This document shows positions 46,601 to 56,624 of a DNA stretch of 64,000 nt, piece after piece. Below the pieces are notes generated by a model. The model saw only the letters and a program-made list of their open reading frames with translations. It did no database searches and was not told the origin of the DNA. A program made the position numbers and the translations under genes. Location of the stretch: NCBI GenBank assembly GCA_030824515.1, contig JAVBXN010000028.1, forward strand, positions 33,807-97,806, in the 5' to 3' direction. How positions within the stretch are numbered: the first letter of the stretch is position 1; every line of letters starts with the position of its first letter. Source of the stretch: Pelobacter sp. Its GTDB lineage: Bacteria > Desulfobacterota > Desulfuromonadia > Geobacterales > Pseudopelobacteraceae.

Positions 46601-47162
46601 GTGCGCCGGGATGGAGGAACGCTTCAACTTCCTCAACGGCCAGAAGGACGACCTGGAAGAGTCGCTGCGCGGGCTGCAGCAGGCCATCCAGCGCATCAAC
46701 CGTACGACCCGCCAGCGTTTCCTGGAAACCTACAACCTGATCAACGCCAAGTTCCAGGAGGTCTTTCCGCGGCTGTTCTGCGGCGGACGGGCCGAACTGC
46801 GCCTGACCAATGAAGACGATCTGCTTGAGACCGGCATTGATATCATCGTTCAGCCCCCCGGCAAGAAGCTGCAGAACGTGACCCTGCTCTCCGGCGGCGA
46901 AAAGGCACTGACCGCAGTTGCTTTGATCTTCTCGATCTTCCTGATCAAGCCGACCCCCTTCTGCCTGCTGGACGAGGTCGATGCGCCGCTGGACGACGCC
47001 AATATCGGGCGCTTTAACGAGATGGTACGGGAGATGAGCGCGATCTCGCAGTTCATCATCATTACCCACAACAAGGCCACGATGCAGGTGGCCGACACGC
47101 TCTACGGCATCACCATGGAGGAGCCGGGGGCATCCAGGATGGTGTCGGTCAGGCTGCACTGA
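43632..47162 (+). CDS. smc: Chromosome segregation protein SMC
   Basis: 1176 residues from ATG 43632, where the family begins (MKIKRLEISGFKSFADKVVL); an in-frame TTG 63 bp earlier adds unconserved residues. Walker A GPNGCGKSN (~32-40), long coiled-coil arms, a hinge around residues 510-680, the ABC signature LLSGGEKALTA and Walker B FCLLDEVDAPLDDAN in the C-terminal head. It condenses and segregates chromosomes with ScpA and ScpB, which are not in this window. Length is typical. Confidence 0.97.
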   Translation: MKIKRLEISGFKSFADKVVLDFQQEVTGVVGPNGCGKSNIVDAIRWCMGEQSAKNLRGKAMEDVIFAGSETRKPLGLAEVSLVFSTEDGRAPAKYLDYSEIQLTRRLYRDGDSDYLINKIPCRLMDITELFMDTGVGTRAYSIIEQGKIGMILHSRPEERRFLIEEAAGVTKFKSRKQLALKKIEGTRQNLARLADVLGEIRRQLGSLQRQAKKAEKFREYRDELREIELLFTAREYLETQAARSQAEREMALLNERIREVFAASSLGESRAEEARVALLEAEKALAQSQEEVFRVRSEFGTTENGLEFQRKELAGLDGRLARLEAETGELEKRLKECDDQKAVLELRRDTGSLDVTGTQAGLEQAEAQLLEQQQLEEELNRNLETRRKELFTALAEAAQFKSRLENAQKRLSGLDERIGRQKRENAQLAERREQLRQRSSALEREISAGQLELETLQAEISVLRGHEDDLKKRLPEVEKNWQSRRDQLNRSSSRLHSLRELEAQFAGFGQGVRTLMKDARLRSGFSGVLADTVQAPPELEAAVETALAERLQCLLCENDGDAIQALQFLKGNNGGRAGIALPLEYDTPAIAGVTGSTPLAGLLQSSGRYAGLIRNMLATVMLVDDINTAIGLARSHPELTFVTRDGDMVTAGGIVSGGSGDQVNKGLIHKKREIRELEQQVAMLEEETASLGKQREDLRSQSQEVAEGLKSGGTHLHQCELKLTGLRKDRQQATDESARIEERLELQGLETANLDEERQTLEDELKLAREQIGQSGSISKELEQETNRLKESLDQQRAILAATREKVTAIRVQTATLKEQHEAHLRGLADLERQTTDLARRMAGDRQEIESGAAARLQLQASIASASERLEELLRLQVKTEERLNVAREAFEAAGVGLNENEALLKKAREESDSVRQAQGDLNLRFSTLNMQAEHLERTLQEKSRIDMSEALARLEAAAFDQDTRRLRQGELQRLLDEMGEVNLMAIEECAGMEERFNFLNGQKDDLEESLRGLQQAIQRINRTTRQRFLETYNLINAKFQEVFPRLFCGGRAELRLTNEDDLLETGIDIIVQPPGKKLQNVTLLSGGEKALTAVALIFSIFLIKPTPFCLLDEVDAPLDDANIGRFNEMVREMSAISQFIIITHNKATMQVADTLYGITMEEPGASRMVSVRLH

Positions 47163-47240
47163 GATTTGCGCTGGCCGGCAGCGCAGCGTAACCTGCGGCT
47201 TGGCCGCTATCAATCCATTTTTGAACCGGGTGGAGGTTAA

Positions 47241-47597
47241 ATGTCATTTGAAGTAATCCTGAAAGATCTGGTGGACCAGGTTCCGCATGCAATCGGCGCG
47301 ATCCTGGTGGATTGGGAAGGGGAAGCGGTCATGGAACACTGTCACTGCGATCCCTATGACATGCGCTTCATAGCGGCCCACAAGGGCATCATCCTATCAC
47401 GCCTGATGGAGATGCAGAGTATCGCCAATGTCGGAGCAATTGAAGATGTGGTGGTGACCGCCAGCGAGGGGCACCTGGTCATCGGCAGCATCGACAAGGA
47501 TTATTCCCTGGTAATGCGGGTCGGGCGCAGCTGTCCCATCGCTCAGGCCCTGTACCATTTCCGGCTGGCCATCACCGAACTTAAAAAGGAGATCTGA
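47241..47597 (+). CDS. Roadblock/LC7 domain protein (MglB-like)
   Basis: A 118-residue single-domain roadblock/LC7 protein: [31 protein letters not shown], and a second half [20 protein letters not shown] followed by an amphipathic helix. These proteins are typically regulators of small Ras-like GTPases, for example MglB acting on MglA. No MglA gene is adjacent. It overlaps the ftsY start by one base and has GGAGG upstream. Confidence 0.85.
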   Translation: MSFEVILKDLVDQVPHAIGAILVDWEGEAVMEHCHCDPYDMRFIAAHKGIILSRLMEMQSIANVGAIEDVVVTASEGHLVIGSIDKDYSLVMRVGRSCPIAQALYHFRLAITELKKEI

Positions 47598-48688
47598 TGG
47601 AACAGAAAGAGAAAAAAGGCTTTTTTCGCGGCCTGATGGACAAGATCACCGGCGCCGATTCGGCCGAAGAGATAGCCACCCCACTCGATGTGGCAGCCAC
47701 GTCACACGTTCCGGAGCAGGAGCAATCGACACCGCCACCGGCCGTCACAGCCACTCCGGCCGTCGTTGAAAAACCGAGTTTTTTCGAGCGCCTGAAATCC
47801 GGCCTGAAGAAGACCAAGGACGGTTTGGTCGGACGTATCGACGCGCTGGTGCTGGGCAAGAAGGAGATCGACGCCGATACGCTGGAAGAGCTGGAGGAGA
47901 TCCTGATCACCTCCGATATCGGCGTCAAGACCACCGTGGAATTAATCCGCACGCTGGAGCAGCGACTTGGGCGCAACGAGCTCAAAGATGGCGGGGCGCT
48001 GCGGGGGGCACTCAAGGAAGAGATTCTGGCACGCCTGACCGCCCACCATCTGCCGCTCGACATCGGCAGCCAGAAACTCTTCGTGTTGCTGGTGATCGGC
48101 GTGAACGGAGTCGGCAAGACCACCACGATCGGCAAGCTGGCTTCGCGTTTCACCGCCGACGGCAAGAAAGTGCTGCTGGCGGCAGCTGACACATTCCGCG
48201 CCGCGGCCGCCGAACAGCTGGTCGCCTGGGGCGAGCGCTCCGGAGTGGACGTGATTCGCCACAAGGAGGGGGCCGACCCTTCCGCGGTTGTTTTCGACGC
48301 CTGCAAGGCGGCGGTTGCCAGGGGCGTTGACATCCTGATCATCGATACCGCCGGACGCCTGCATACCAAGGTCAACCTGATGGAGGAGATGAAAAAGATT
48401 CGCCGCGTGATCAGTCGCGAGATTCCCGGAGCGCCGCATGAGACGCTGCTGGTGCTTGACGCCGCCACCGGACAGAACGCGGTATCCCAGGCGCGGCTTT
48501 TCAAGGAAGCCGCCGGTGTGACCGGACTGGCGCTGACCAAACTGGACGGGACCGCCAAAGGCGGCATCGTGGTGGCGGTCAGCCACGAATTCGCGCTGCC
48601 GGTCCGTTACATTGGTGTAGGCGAGTCGATCGACGATCTGCGCGATTTCGACCCCGGGGAGTTCACGGATGCCCTCTTCCAGGCCTGA
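47597..48688 (+). CDS. ftsY: Signal recognition particle receptor FtsY
   Basis: 363 residues: a charged/proline-rich N-terminal A region (~1-65), the N helical bundle (~65-145), and the GTPase domain. GTP-binding motifs are [15 protein letters not shown] (~173), [27 protein letters not shown] and [10 protein letters not shown]. It receives ribosome-SRP complexes at the membrane. The gene begins one base into the roadblock stop. Confidence 0.97.
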   Translation: MEQKEKKGFFRGLMDKITGADSAEEIATPLDVAATSHVPEQEQSTPPPAVTATPAVVEKPSFFERLKSGLKKTKDGLVGRIDALVLGKKEIDADTLEELEEILITSDIGVKTTVELIRTLEQRLGRNELKDGGALRGALKEEILARLTAHHLPLDIGSQKLFVLLVIGVNGVGKTTTIGKLASRFTADGKKVLLAAADTFRAAAAEQLVAWGERSGVDVIRHKEGADPSAVVFDACKAAVARGVDILIIDTAGRLHTKVNLMEEMKKIRRVISREIPGAPHETLLVLDAATGQNAVSQARLFKEAAGVTGLALTKLDGTAKGGIVVAVSHEFALPVRYIGVGESIDDLRDFDPGEFTDALFQA

Positions 48689-48806
48689 AATATCTGCCTC
48701 CAAAAGGGGTCGAACAGCCAGGGAACCTCACGAAATCAATCAATTGGGACTTGACTTCGCAACGCCTCCGTCGTATAGTTCAGCCCCTCGAAAGGAAATT
48801 GAACCC

Positions 48807-48983
48807 ATGAATCAGGAACTGATTGAAGTGCTCGAAAAGAAAATCGGCGAGCTGGTAGAAAAATATACCGCCCTCAAAGAGGAAAATGCCCTCTTGAACG
48901 AAGAACTGCAACGCCTTTCATCCGACAGGGAAGGGATCAAATCCCGCGTTGACGCCCTGCTCGGCAAACTGGACGGCATCTAG
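48807..48983 (+). CDS. zapB: ZapB-like coiled-coil cell division protein
   Basis: A 58-residue, almost entirely coiled-coil protein: LIEVLEKKIGELVEKYTALK, EENALLNEELQRLSSDREG, ending VDALLGKLDGI. AAAGGA precedes ATG 48807; a longer in-frame start at 48669 lies within ftsY and is unlikely. The heptad pattern and position before zapA match ZapB, which binds the Z-ring through ZapA. The length is shorter than E. coli ZapB. Confidence 0.75.
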   Translation: MNQELIEVLEKKIGELVEKYTALKEENALLNEELQRLSSDREGIKSRVDALLGKLDGI

Positions 48984-49003
48984 GCGGCGCGCATGGTCAT
49001 CGT

Positions 49004-49276
49004 ATGAAAAAGACACATGCGGTGACAGTTCTGGGACGCGAGATATCCGTCCGAAGTTCGGCTCCGGCAGAGAAGGTTGCGGCTGTCGAGAAGTTTGTCA
49101 ACGACAGGCTGCTGACCATCGGCAGTGCCCTGAAAAATGGCGACGCCCAACTGGTGCTGACCCTGGCCCTGCTGAACACGGCCGAAGAACTGCTTGAACT
49201 GAGTTCAAAACACGAACGTGATGCCGCGCTTGAGAGCAGAATGCTCGATATAATCGGCAAACTGGAAACTGCTTGA
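49004..49276 (+). CDS. zapA: Cell division protein ZapA
   Basis: A 90-residue ZapA: an N-terminal small beta/alpha domain beginning HAVTVLGREISVRSSAPAEK and a C-terminal coiled coil (LVLTLALLNTAEELLELSSK). ZapA crosslinks FtsZ protofilaments. It lies 20 bp after the ZapB-like gene and immediately before a 6S-like RNA and fau, a widely conserved arrangement. Confidence 0.92.
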   Translation: MKKTHAVTVLGREISVRSSAPAEKVAAVEKFVNDRLLTIGSALKNGDAQLVLTLALLNTAEELLELSSKHERDAALESRMLDIIGKLETA

Positions 49277-49283
49277 TTTTAAT

Positions 49284-49432
49284 GGTCTCTCAGGGAGACT
49301 TGATCATATATTCGCAACAGCAGCGCCGCAAATCGGACCCTTCAGCAGCGAGCAGTCAAATCGCTTCTGATTGCTGATATCAGAAACTCGCAGAATATAT
49401 CCTCATTGAAAGGAAGAAATCGCTCCGAGATC
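49284..49432 (+). ncRNA. ssrS: Probable 6S RNA between zapA and fau
   Basis: The gap between zapA and the formyl-THF cyclo-ligase gene is the classic 6S RNA locus. Here GGTCTC (49284-49289) can pair with GAGATC (49427-49432) as a closing stem; ATATATTC with GAATATAT (about 49308-49400) forms the next stem, and inner segments (GCGA with TCGC) continue towards an apical loop. This gives an elongated rod with internal loops of about 150 nt, as for 6S RNA, which binds sigma-70 holoenzyme. Exact ends are uncertain. Confidence 0.5.
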
Positions 49433-49558
49433 TTCATTGGAGAACCACATTTTCCCGTACGGCACTCGCGAGCCTTTTTCCATTTCCTTTCATCCTCCCT
49501 GGTCGATCTTCCCGGCATAACTCCGGGACCAATCCATTACTACATTTGCGAGATAACC

Positions 49559-50125
49559 ATGCCCAAGCGCTCACTCCGTTCGCAACTTCTGGCACAGCGA
49601 CGGGCACTTGGCCATGATGCATGGCTGGCGTCCAGTCATGCGGCGCAACAGAACCTGCTTGCGCTGAACGAATATCACCAGTCCGAATGCATTGCGCTGT
49701 ACGCCCCGGTCCGGAATGAAACCGACACCGCGGAGATACTGATTCATGCGTTCAAAGCCGGCAAGCGGGTGCTGTATCCGGCGGTTTGCGGTGAACACAT
49801 GGTGTTCCGGCTGGTGGAGGGGCTGCATTCCCTTCAGCAGGGCGCCTTTGGCATACTGGAACCGTGCGCGGTCGGAATCGACCACCAGGCTGACGAAGCC
49901 GACCTGATTGTTGTACCGGGCGTTGCCTTTGACCTTTCCGGACACCGCATCGGCTACGGCAAGGGCTTTTACGACCGTTTTCTGCAGCACCCCGGCCTGA
50001 AGGCTCACCTGGTGGGGCTCTGCCACGACTTTCAGCTGCTGGCGGATTTAATACCGGGTGAACAGCATGACATCCCTATGGAGATCGTCGTCAGTAACAG
50101 ACGGGTGATCCGCGTGGAGAAGTAA
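49559..50125 (+). CDS. fau: 5-formyltetrahydrofolate cyclo-ligase
   Basis: 188 residues from ATG 49559 ([18 protein letters not shown]), chosen over an upstream in-frame start that lies in the RNA region. Family marks include [38 protein letters not shown] with GFYDRFL, the ATP/substrate loop. It converts 5-formyl-THF to 5,10-methenyl-THF. The order zapA-6S-fau is conserved in many proteobacteria. Confidence 0.93.
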   Translation: MPKRSLRSQLLAQRRALGHDAWLASSHAAQQNLLALNEYHQSECIALYAPVRNETDTAEILIHAFKAGKRVLYPAVCGEHMVFRLVEGLHSLQQGAFGILEPCAVGIDHQADEADLIVVPGVAFDLSGHRIGYGKGFYDRFLQHPGLKAHLVGLCHDFQLLADLIPGEQHDIPMEIVVSNRRVIRVEK

Positions 50126-50172
50126 CCGAGGCCGCGTTCGCGGTTCGGATTTACATAAAGGAGGTTATTGAT

Positions 50173-51735
50173 ATGGAAGTAATCATTGCCGTTGTAGTTA
50201 CACTGGCCGTCGCCGCTGGAGCGTATTTTGCCGGAAGCAAGCTGAACAAGAAGGATTCCGGCATAATCTTCAAGCAGGCAGAGGAACTGGCCAACAAGGT
50301 CATCGAAGACGCACGCCGGGAAGCCGAAAACATCACCAAGGAAGCCCAGCTCAAGGCCAAGGATGCGGCCATTCAGGCCAAGGAAGAACATGAACGCACT
50401 ACCCGCGAGAAGAACAAGGACCTGCAGGTTCTTGAAAAACGACTGGCGCAAAAGGAAGAGAATCTCGATAAGAAGATGACCCTGATTGACCAGAAGGAGA
50501 TGGATTTTCTCAAGAAGGAACAGACTCTTGCACAGAAGGAACAGCTGCTTAATTCACGCGACGAGGAGTTGAAAAAGGCGGCAGACGTACAGAACGAAAA
50601 ACTCGAGCAGATTTCCGGCATGACCGCCGGCGAAGCCAAAAAGGAACTGATGAATGCGATGGAGAACGAGGCCAAGCACGACGTGGCCAAACTGATCCGG
50701 ACCATTGAAGAAGAAGCCCGCGAAACCGCAGACAAGAAGGCCAAGGAGATCATGGCACTGGCGATTCAACGTTATGCCGGCGAATACGTGGCCGAGCGAA
50801 CCGTATCGGTGGTTCCGCTGCCGTCCGACGAGATGAAAGGACGCATTATCGGCCGCGAAGGGCGCAACATCCGTGCCCTGGAAGCCGCAACCGGCATCGA
50901 CCTGATCATCGACGACACCCCCGAGGCGGTAATACTTTCGGGATTCAATCCGGTCCGCCGCGAGGTTGCCCGTCTCTCCCTGGAGAAGCTGTTGGCCGAC
51001 GGACGCATCCACCCCGGCCGCATCGAGGAAGTTGTCGCCAAATCGACCGAAGAAGTTGAGCTCTCCATCAAGGAAGCCGGCGAGCAGGCCGCCTTCGACC
51101 TGGGTGTGCATGGCATTCACCCTGAAGTTCTCAAGCTGATCGGCCGCCTCAAATACCGCACATCCTACACCCAGAACGTCTACCTGCACTCGCTGGAAGT
51201 AGCCTTCCTGTGCGGCATAATGGCCGCCGAACTCGGCATCAACGTGAAACAGGCCAAGCGCGCCGGACTGCTGCACGATCTGGGCAAGGCGGTTGACCAC
51301 GAGGTCGAGGGTTCCCATGCCGTGATCGGCGCCGAACTGGCCCGCAAATACGGCGAAACCCCCAAGATCGTACACGCGATCATGGCCCACCATGAAGACG
51401 AGAAACCCAACTCGGTGCTGGCGATCCTGGTACAGGCCGCCGACGCGCTCTCCGGAGCACGCCCGGGAGCACGGCGCGAAATGATGGAAACCTATGTCAA
51501 GCGCCTGGGGGATCTGGAGCGGATTGCAACATCGTTCAACGGCGTCCAGTCTTCTTTCGCGATTCAGGCCGGCCGCGAAATCCGCGTCATGGTATCCAGC
51601 GACCAGGTATCCGATGACCAGTCGGTGGTCATGGCCCGCGACATTGCCAAAAAGATCGAGGCTGAAATGACCTATCCGGGGCAGATCAAGGTTAACGTTA
51701 TCCGCGAAACCCGCTCTGTTGAATATGCCCGTTAA
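50173..51735 (+). CDS. rny: Ribonuclease Y
   Basis: A 520-residue membrane-anchored endoribonuclease initiating mRNA decay. An N-terminal helix ([19 protein letters not shown]) anchors it, followed by a long coiled coil (~30-200), a KH domain ([20 protein letters not shown]) and an HD domain with [12 protein letters not shown] near residue 370. Length and order are those of typical RNase Y. AAGGAGG precedes the ATG. It overlaps the metallophosphoesterase gene by 11 bp, an arrangement also found in Firmicutes. Confidence 0.97.
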   Translation: MEVIIAVVVTLAVAAGAYFAGSKLNKKDSGIIFKQAEELANKVIEDARREAENITKEAQLKAKDAAIQAKEEHERTTREKNKDLQVLEKRLAQKEENLDKKMTLIDQKEMDFLKKEQTLAQKEQLLNSRDEELKKAADVQNEKLEQISGMTAGEAKKELMNAMENEAKHDVAKLIRTIEEEARETADKKAKEIMALAIQRYAGEYVAERTVSVVPLPSDEMKGRIIGREGRNIRALEAATGIDLIIDDTPEAVILSGFNPVRREVARLSLEKLLADGRIHPGRIEEVVAKSTEEVELSIKEAGEQAAFDLGVHGIHPEVLKLIGRLKYRTSYTQNVYLHSLEVAFLCGIMAAELGINVKQAKRAGLLHDLGKAVDHEVEGSHAVIGAELARKYGETPKIVHAIMAHHEDEKPNSVLAILVQAADALSGARPGARREMMETYVKRLGDLERIATSFNGVQSSFAIQAGREIRVMVSSDQVSDDQSVVMARDIAKKIEAEMTYPGQIKVNVIRETRSVEYAR

Positions 51736-52510
51736 ACTGCTTTTCATCGGCGACATCATCGGCAAGCCGGGCCGCCAGGCGCTCTCGCGCGAACTGCATC
51801 GCCTTGTGGACCGCCACAATGTCGATCTGGTAATCGCCAACGGTGAAAACGCCGCCGGCGGCTTCGGCCTGACCGAAGAGACCGCCAGGGATCTGTTCAA
51901 GCAGGGTGTTCACCTGCTTACCAGCGGCAACCACATCTGGGACAAGAAAGAACAGGTCCCGTTGATAATGGCCGACCCGCGCATCATCCGTCCTGCCAAC
52001 TACCCCGCCGGCGCCCTTGGCAACGGCAGCGCGGTACTGACCACACCTGGCGGAATCAAGGTCGGAGTGCTGAATCTGGAGGGGCGGGTCTACATGAAAA
52101 GCCTCGAATGCCCCTTCAGGGTCGCCGACCGTGAAATCGAGCGTTTAAAGCAGGAAACGGCGATCATTTTCGTTGATTTCCACGCCGAGGCCACATCGGA
52201 AAAGGCGGCGCTGGGCTGGTATCTGGACGGGCGGGTCAGCGCCGTGGTCGGCACCCATACCCACGTCCAGACCGCCGATGAATGCATCCTGACACAGGGA
52301 ACTGCCTTCATGACCGATGCCGGCATGACCGGAGCATTCGATTCGGTGATCGGCATGGGCAAGGAAGAAACCATCAACCGCTTCCTGACCCAGCTGCCGA
52401 CCAAGTTCGAGGTGGCCAAGAAGGATATCCGCCTGAATGGTGTCGTGATCGGTGTGGATGAATCCAGCGGCAAGGCGCTAAGTATCGAAAGAATCAATAT
52501 CGCCTGCTGA
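51725..52510 (+). CDS. ymdB: YmdB-like metallophosphoesterase (TIGR00282)
   Basis: 261 residues from ATG 51725; an in-frame TTG at 51719 is less likely. Conserved metal-binding blocks are [41 protein letters not shown] and [16 protein letters not shown]. The family includes B. subtilis YmdB, a phosphodiesterase acting on cyclic nucleotides. It overlaps rny by 11 bp, as in Bacillus where the two genes are also adjacent, hinting at linked function. Confidence 0.9.
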   Translation: MPVKLLFIGDIIGKPGRQALSRELHRLVDRHNVDLVIANGENAAGGFGLTEETARDLFKQGVHLLTSGNHIWDKKEQVPLIMADPRIIRPANYPAGALGNGSAVLTTPGGIKVGVLNLEGRVYMKSLECPFRVADREIERLKQETAIIFVDFHAEATSEKAALGWYLDGRVSAVVGTHTHVQTADECILTQGTAFMTDAGMTGAFDSVIGMGKEETINRFLTQLPTKFEVAKKDIRLNGVVIGVDESSGKALSIERINIAC

Positions 52511-52531
52511 TTAAAAATTAATAGCGTTTGA

Positions 52532-52627
52532 AACACGGAGAATCGGAGAACACGGAGTAAAATTTTTTACCGTATCTTTTTGAATTAAATTGTTTCGATT
52601 TCTCCGTGTTCTCCGTCTCTCCGTGTT
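52532..52627. repeat. Intergenic inverted repeat upstream of tyrS
   Basis: Two 26-nt arms (52532-52557 and 52602-52627) are inverted copies with two mismatches, built from CTCCGTGTT and CTCCGT words around an AT-rich 44-bp centre. It fills most of the ymdB-tyrS gap. It looks like an extragenic palindromic element rather than an ordinary terminator, since the T-run is inside the loop. Confidence 0.7.
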
Positions 52628-52652
52628 ATTCAAGGTTTTAAGGAGTTGTTAA

Positions 52653-53864
52653 ATGTCCGTAGCCGAACAGATGGCCGTCATCAAACGTGGCGCAGTCGAG
52701 ATTCTGGTTGAAAAGGAACTGGAAGAGAAGCTCGAAAAATCACTCAAAAGCGGCGTGCCGCTCAAGATCAAGGCCGGCTTCGACCCCACCGCTCCCGACC
52801 TCCATCTGGGACATACCGTCCTGATCCACAAACTGCGCCAGTTCCAGCAATTGGGGCACGAAATCAACTTCCTGATCGGCGATTTTACCGGCATGATCGG
52901 CGACCCGACCGGCAAATCCGAAACCCGCAAGGTGCTGACCCGCGAGGATGTGCTCAGAAATGCCGAGACCTACAAGGAACAGGTCTTCAAGATACTGGAC
53001 CCGGAGAAGACCAAGGTGGTCTTCAACTCCGACTGGTTGAACGAACTGGGCTGCGGCGGCATGATCGCGCTGGCTTCCAAGTACACCGTGGCCCGCATGC
53101 TGGAACGGGACGATTTCCACAAGCGCTACAACTCGCAGCAACCGATCGCGATCCACGAGTTCCTCTACCCGCTGATCCAGGGCTATGATTCGGTCGCGCT
53201 CAATTCGGATGTGGAGCTGGGTGGCACCGACCAGAAGTTCAACCTGCTGATGGGCCGCGAACTGCAGCGCGAATGGGGACAGTCACCGCAGTGCGTGCTG
53301 ACCATGCCGCTTCTGGAGGGGCTGGACGGCGTCAACAAGATGTCCAAGTCTCTGGGTAACTACATCGGTATCAACGAGCCGGCCGATGAGATCTTCGGCA
53401 AGATCATGTCGATCTCCGATGACCTGATGATCCGTTATTACGAACTGCTGTCCGACATGCCGCTGGCCGAACTGGACCAGATCAAGGCCGGCCTGAAAGA
53501 CAGGTCGCTGCATCCGATGGCCACCAAGAAAGCGCTGGGGCGCGAGATCGTTTCCCGTTTCCACGGCGCCGGCGCCGGCGAAGCGGCCGAAGAGAATTTC
53601 GTCAAGCGCTTCAAGGACAATGAGATCCCGGACGAGATGCCGCAGGTCGGTTTTGCCATCGCCGATGGCACGGTTCTGCTGGCCAGGGCCATGACAGAAG
53701 CCGGCCTGACCAAATCCAACGGCGAAGGACGCCGCGCGATTGACGGCGGCGGGGTCAAGCTGAACGGCGAAAAGGTCAGCGACACCAACCTGGAGCTGAC
53801 CGCTGCCGGCGAATACATCGTCCAGATCGGCAAGCGCAGATTTGCCAGGATTATCCTGTCTTAA
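52653..53864 (+). CDS. tyrS: Tyrosyl-tRNA synthetase
   Basis: A 403-residue class I synthetase. The HIGH-like motif is [10 protein letters not shown] (~48), the KMSKS motif is [13 protein letters not shown] (~230), and a C-terminal S4 RNA-binding domain starts around residue 340 ([20 protein letters not shown]). It attaches Tyr to tRNA(Tyr). AAGGAG precedes the ATG at proper spacing. A strong intrinsic terminator follows. Confidence 0.97.
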   Translation: MSVAEQMAVIKRGAVEILVEKELEEKLEKSLKSGVPLKIKAGFDPTAPDLHLGHTVLIHKLRQFQQLGHEINFLIGDFTGMIGDPTGKSETRKVLTREDVLRNAETYKEQVFKILDPEKTKVVFNSDWLNELGCGGMIALASKYTVARMLERDDFHKRYNSQQPIAIHEFLYPLIQGYDSVALNSDVELGGTDQKFNLLMGRELQREWGQSPQCVLTMPLLEGLDGVNKMSKSLGNYIGINEPADEIFGKIMSISDDLMIRYYELLSDMPLAELDQIKAGLKDRSLHPMATKKALGREIVSRFHGAGAGEAAEENFVKRFKDNEIPDEMPQVGFAIADGTVLLARAMTEAGLTKSNGEGRRAIDGGGVKLNGEKVSDTNLELTAAGEYIVQIGKRRFARIILS

Positions 53865-53889
53865 TCGTTAGTCATACACCTTAAAACGG

Positions 53890-53930
53890 AAGCGGGACCG
53901 GCATTTTCGCCTGTCCCGCTTTTTCTTTTT
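53890..53930 (+). terminator. Intrinsic terminator of tyrS
   Basis: AAGCGGGAC (53890-53898) pairs with GTCCCGCTT (from 53913), followed by TTTTCTTTTT. A classic rho-independent terminator; it may also serve the convergent TPR gene poorly from the other side. Confidence 0.88.
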
Positions 53931-53949
53931 CTGGATTGTATAGTTGCCC

Positions 53950-54312
53950 TTACCGAAGCTTCAAAACTCTCATAATCTTGCCGGTCACCCGATTGATCAC
54001 ATGAGTACGCGGCAACGAGCCGAAGGGGGGAGCCTGGCGGATACCCATCGACCTCAACTCGTCGATGATCCTGGCATCCTTGCGGACCCTGAGTCCCTTC
54101 CTGAAAGTCTTGATCGCCAGATCCTTCTTTTTTGCAAGCAGATATATCCGCCCCAGGTGCAGATAATTGTCGCTGCTGTGCGGATTCATTGCTATCGCCT
54201 TGAGGCACAGCTCAATCCCTTTTTGAAATTGCCCGGTTTCACTGGCCAGACTGTAGCCCATCAGGGAAAGCATTTCCGGCGATTCCGCATGCTGATGATT
54301 GTGCTGATCCAT
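53950..54312 (-). CDS. Small TPR-repeat protein
   Basis: A 120-residue soluble protein with about two tetratricopeptide units: MLSLMGYSLASETGQFQKGI with ELCLKAIAMNPHS, then NYLHLGRIYLLAKKKDLAIK with TFRKGLRVRKD. The C-terminus is basic. No signal peptide. It probably mediates protein contacts; the partner is unknown. It lies between tyrS (convergent) and a chemotaxis receptor on the same strand. Confidence 0.75.
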   Translation of the reverse strand: MDQHNHQHAESPEMLSLMGYSLASETGQFQKGIELCLKAIAMNPHSSDNYLHLGRIYLLAKKKDLAIKTFRKGLRVRKDARIIDELRSMGIRQAPPFGSLPRTHVINRVTGKIMRVLKLR

Positions 54313-54408
54313 GATCGCACCCTTTTCCTCTGATTATGATAGCACAAGTTTACCATCAGACCGATTGCGATGTCGATTATTCAAAACCGCAGCCATTTCT
54401 ACCTAACA

Positions 54409-56508
54409 TTACAGCCTGAAGTTGGCCATCTCATCCTGAAGGACTTTGACCTGACGGGACAGCTTTGATATTACATCGTCGAGCACCTTGGTTGAACTTG
54501 CATTTGAGCGGGCCGAATCCTGGATTTTACCGATTGACTGCACTATCTGGTTACTGCTGCAGCTCTGTTCGTCCGTGGCCTGTTTAATCTCGCGAATCAT
54601 GCTGGAAGTCTGCTCCGTGATTCTGGCTATGAAGCTGCTGACATCAGCCTGTTCTTTAGTGGCGAGATTGACCTCGCCGGTCAGGGATTTCATCTTCTCC
54701 GCCGACTCCATGATCAATTCATTGCCCTTGCCCTGTTCGCTGGTGGCCCGGGCGATCTGGTTAACCATCTCCGAAACCCGTTCCATTGCCAGACGTATCA
54801 TCTGGCTCCCCTGGGCCTGTTCACTGGTGGCATTGGCAATGTGACTCATGCGATCGGTTGACAGTTGGATTCCGACCACGATTTTTTGCAACGCGCCTTC
54901 GGATTCTCTTGAGAGCCGCTCACCGTTGGTGATGCTTTTTTCAGCCATTTCTATGGTGCTGGCGGCCCTGTGGGTCTCGTTCTGGACCGTCTTGATCACC
55001 TGGGCGATCTCCTTGGTGGACAGCTTGGTTCGATTGGCAAGCTCCTTGATCTCGTTTGCCACCACGGCAAAGCCCTTGCCGTGCACCCCGGCCTGGGCCG
55101 CGATGATTGAGGCGTTGAGCGCCAGCAGATTGGTCTGTTCCGCCACATCGTCGATTACCAGCAGGATCTTGCCGATATCGTCGGCCTTCGCATCCAGCGA
55201 TGTGATCGCCTCAATGGTCAACCCGGATGCCTTGCGGATTTCGTTGATACCCTTTATGGTGGCTTCGACGGTTCTCCTGCCGGATTCGGCGTCATTCAGG
55301 AGATTATCGGAAATACCGGCCGTATCAAGGGCGTTGCGCTCGACCTCCTTGATCGAGTTATCCATTTCCGCTATCGAACTTGCCGTTGACAGTGCAATAT
55401 CCGAAAGCTGCTGGACGTTGTCATTGATCTGATTCACCGCTGCCGCCATCTCTATGATCGAACTGCTCACCTCCGCCACGGACCGATCCAACCCCTCGAC
55501 GTTATGGGCAACCTCCTCGATGTTTGCCGCCATTTCAAGCGCCGAGGTGGAACTCTCGTGTGCCGAACCGGAAAGGTGTTCGATACTCTGCGCCACATTC
55601 CGGATTGAACCGGTGATTTCCAGCACGGCGCCGGAAGTTTCGTTAACGCCCGCAACCTGGATTTCGGATGATGACACCACCTGCCGGGCTGTTGCTGCAA
55701 TCTGCTCGGAGGCCGATTGCAGCTCGGCCGATGAGCGTGTCAGCTTCACCACCATGCTTCCGAGCTTGGATACCATGGTATTGAACTCTGCCGCCAGCTG
55801 GCCGAGTTCATCCTTGCTGTCGATCGGAATCGAGTGACTGAGATCACCGGTGCCGACCCTGGCAACCGCCGAAACCAGTCTTTCCAGTGGGCGCAGGATA
55901 CGGCGGAATGCAATCAACGCCGTTGCGATCATGCCGATAATTCCAACTAGCAAGAAACCAGCCACAACCAGCCGCCCTTTGTGAATGATCTCCCTGCTCT
56001 CATTTATCGAGGCCGCCAGTTCCCTGTCCTGCTCCTCGCGGGCTTCGTCGATGACCTGCTTGATCTCGCGCCAGATGTCAGTGTCCTCGCCGACCACCGA
56101 CATGGCCTGGTCACGGTTTCCTGCCTGGATCAGCTGAATTATCCGGGTCTTGAGCGGGTCGGCCTCGGCCCACAGCGCCGCTGCTTCACCCATCAGCGCC
56201 CCGGCCTTGCCGCTGTTCAGCGTACGCGCTTCATTGGCCTTGGCGGTAAACTCTTTTCGCGATTCTTCAAATGTTTTGAGAGCCATTTTATCAGAAGGGT
56301 CGATCACCAGATTTCTCAGGGCGATACCCGCGCGCAGGCCGATGCTGTAGGTCTGGTCAAGATCCCGGGAGAATTTCAGATCACTGATGATCAGATGTTC
56401 GAGCTTGTTTTCCTGGTAATTACTGAAAGAGATAAAACCGATCGCGATAATAAGGAAGAGGATGGCATTGGCCAAGGTGATGGTAATTACAGTAGCCCTG
56501 ATGGTCAT
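54409..56508 (-). CDS. Methyl-accepting chemotaxis protein
   Basis: 699 residues from ATG 56508, preceded by GAGGAG; an ATG 33 bp earlier is less likely. Two membrane helices ([19 protein letters not shown] near 10-28, [20 protein letters not shown] near 183) flank a helical periplasmic sensor domain. A HAMP domain ([20 protein letters not shown]) follows, then a long cytoplasmic signalling coil with a tip [17 protein letters not shown] and [17 protein letters not shown]. It would control CheA; no che genes are nearby. The ligand is unknown. Confidence 0.93.
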   Translation of the reverse strand: MTIRATVITITLANAILFLIIAIGFISFSNYQENKLEHLIISDLKFSRDLDQTYSIGLRAGIALRNLVIDPSDKMALKTFEESRKEFTAKANEARTLNSGKAGALMGEAAALWAEADPLKTRIIQLIQAGNRDQAMSVVGEDTDIWREIKQVIDEAREEQDRELAASINESREIIHKGRLVVAGFLLVGIIGMIATALIAFRRILRPLERLVSAVARVGTGDLSHSIPIDSKDELGQLAAEFNTMVSKLGSMVVKLTRSSAELQSASEQIAATARQVVSSSEIQVAGVNETSGAVLEITGSIRNVAQSIEHLSGSAHESSTSALEMAANIEEVAHNVEGLDRSVAEVSSSIIEMAAAVNQINDNVQQLSDIALSTASSIAEMDNSIKEVERNALDTAGISDNLLNDAESGRRTVEATIKGINEIRKASGLTIEAITSLDAKADDIGKILLVIDDVAEQTNLLALNASIIAAQAGVHGKGFAVVANEIKELANRTKLSTKEIAQVIKTVQNETHRAASTIEMAEKSITNGERLSRESEGALQKIVVGIQLSTDRMSHIANATSEQAQGSQMIRLAMERVSEMVNQIARATSEQGKGNELIMESAEKMKSLTGEVNLATKEQADVSSFIARITEQTSSMIREIKQATDEQSCSSNQIVQSIGKIQDSARSNASSTKVLDDVISKLSRQVKVLQDEMANFRL

Positions 56509-56624
56509 GTCTGATTCTCCTCGGTTCTCGCGGTAGGTCATGGCAGACTATTGCACTGGCTTGCTATCATATCACAAAAAAGCGGTATCGCTGCCGCTCA
56601 TTAAACTATACTAGGCGCAGGTCG

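Noticed and set aside
45458..46699. 413-residue leftward ORF, Ser/Arg-rich
   Set aside because: Opposite strand of the SMC coiled coil; composition is an artefact of codon bias.
49406..49558. N-terminal extension of the formyl-THF cyclo-ligase
   Set aside because: The extra 51 residues lie in the RNA region and lack family similarity; ATG 49559 matches the family start.
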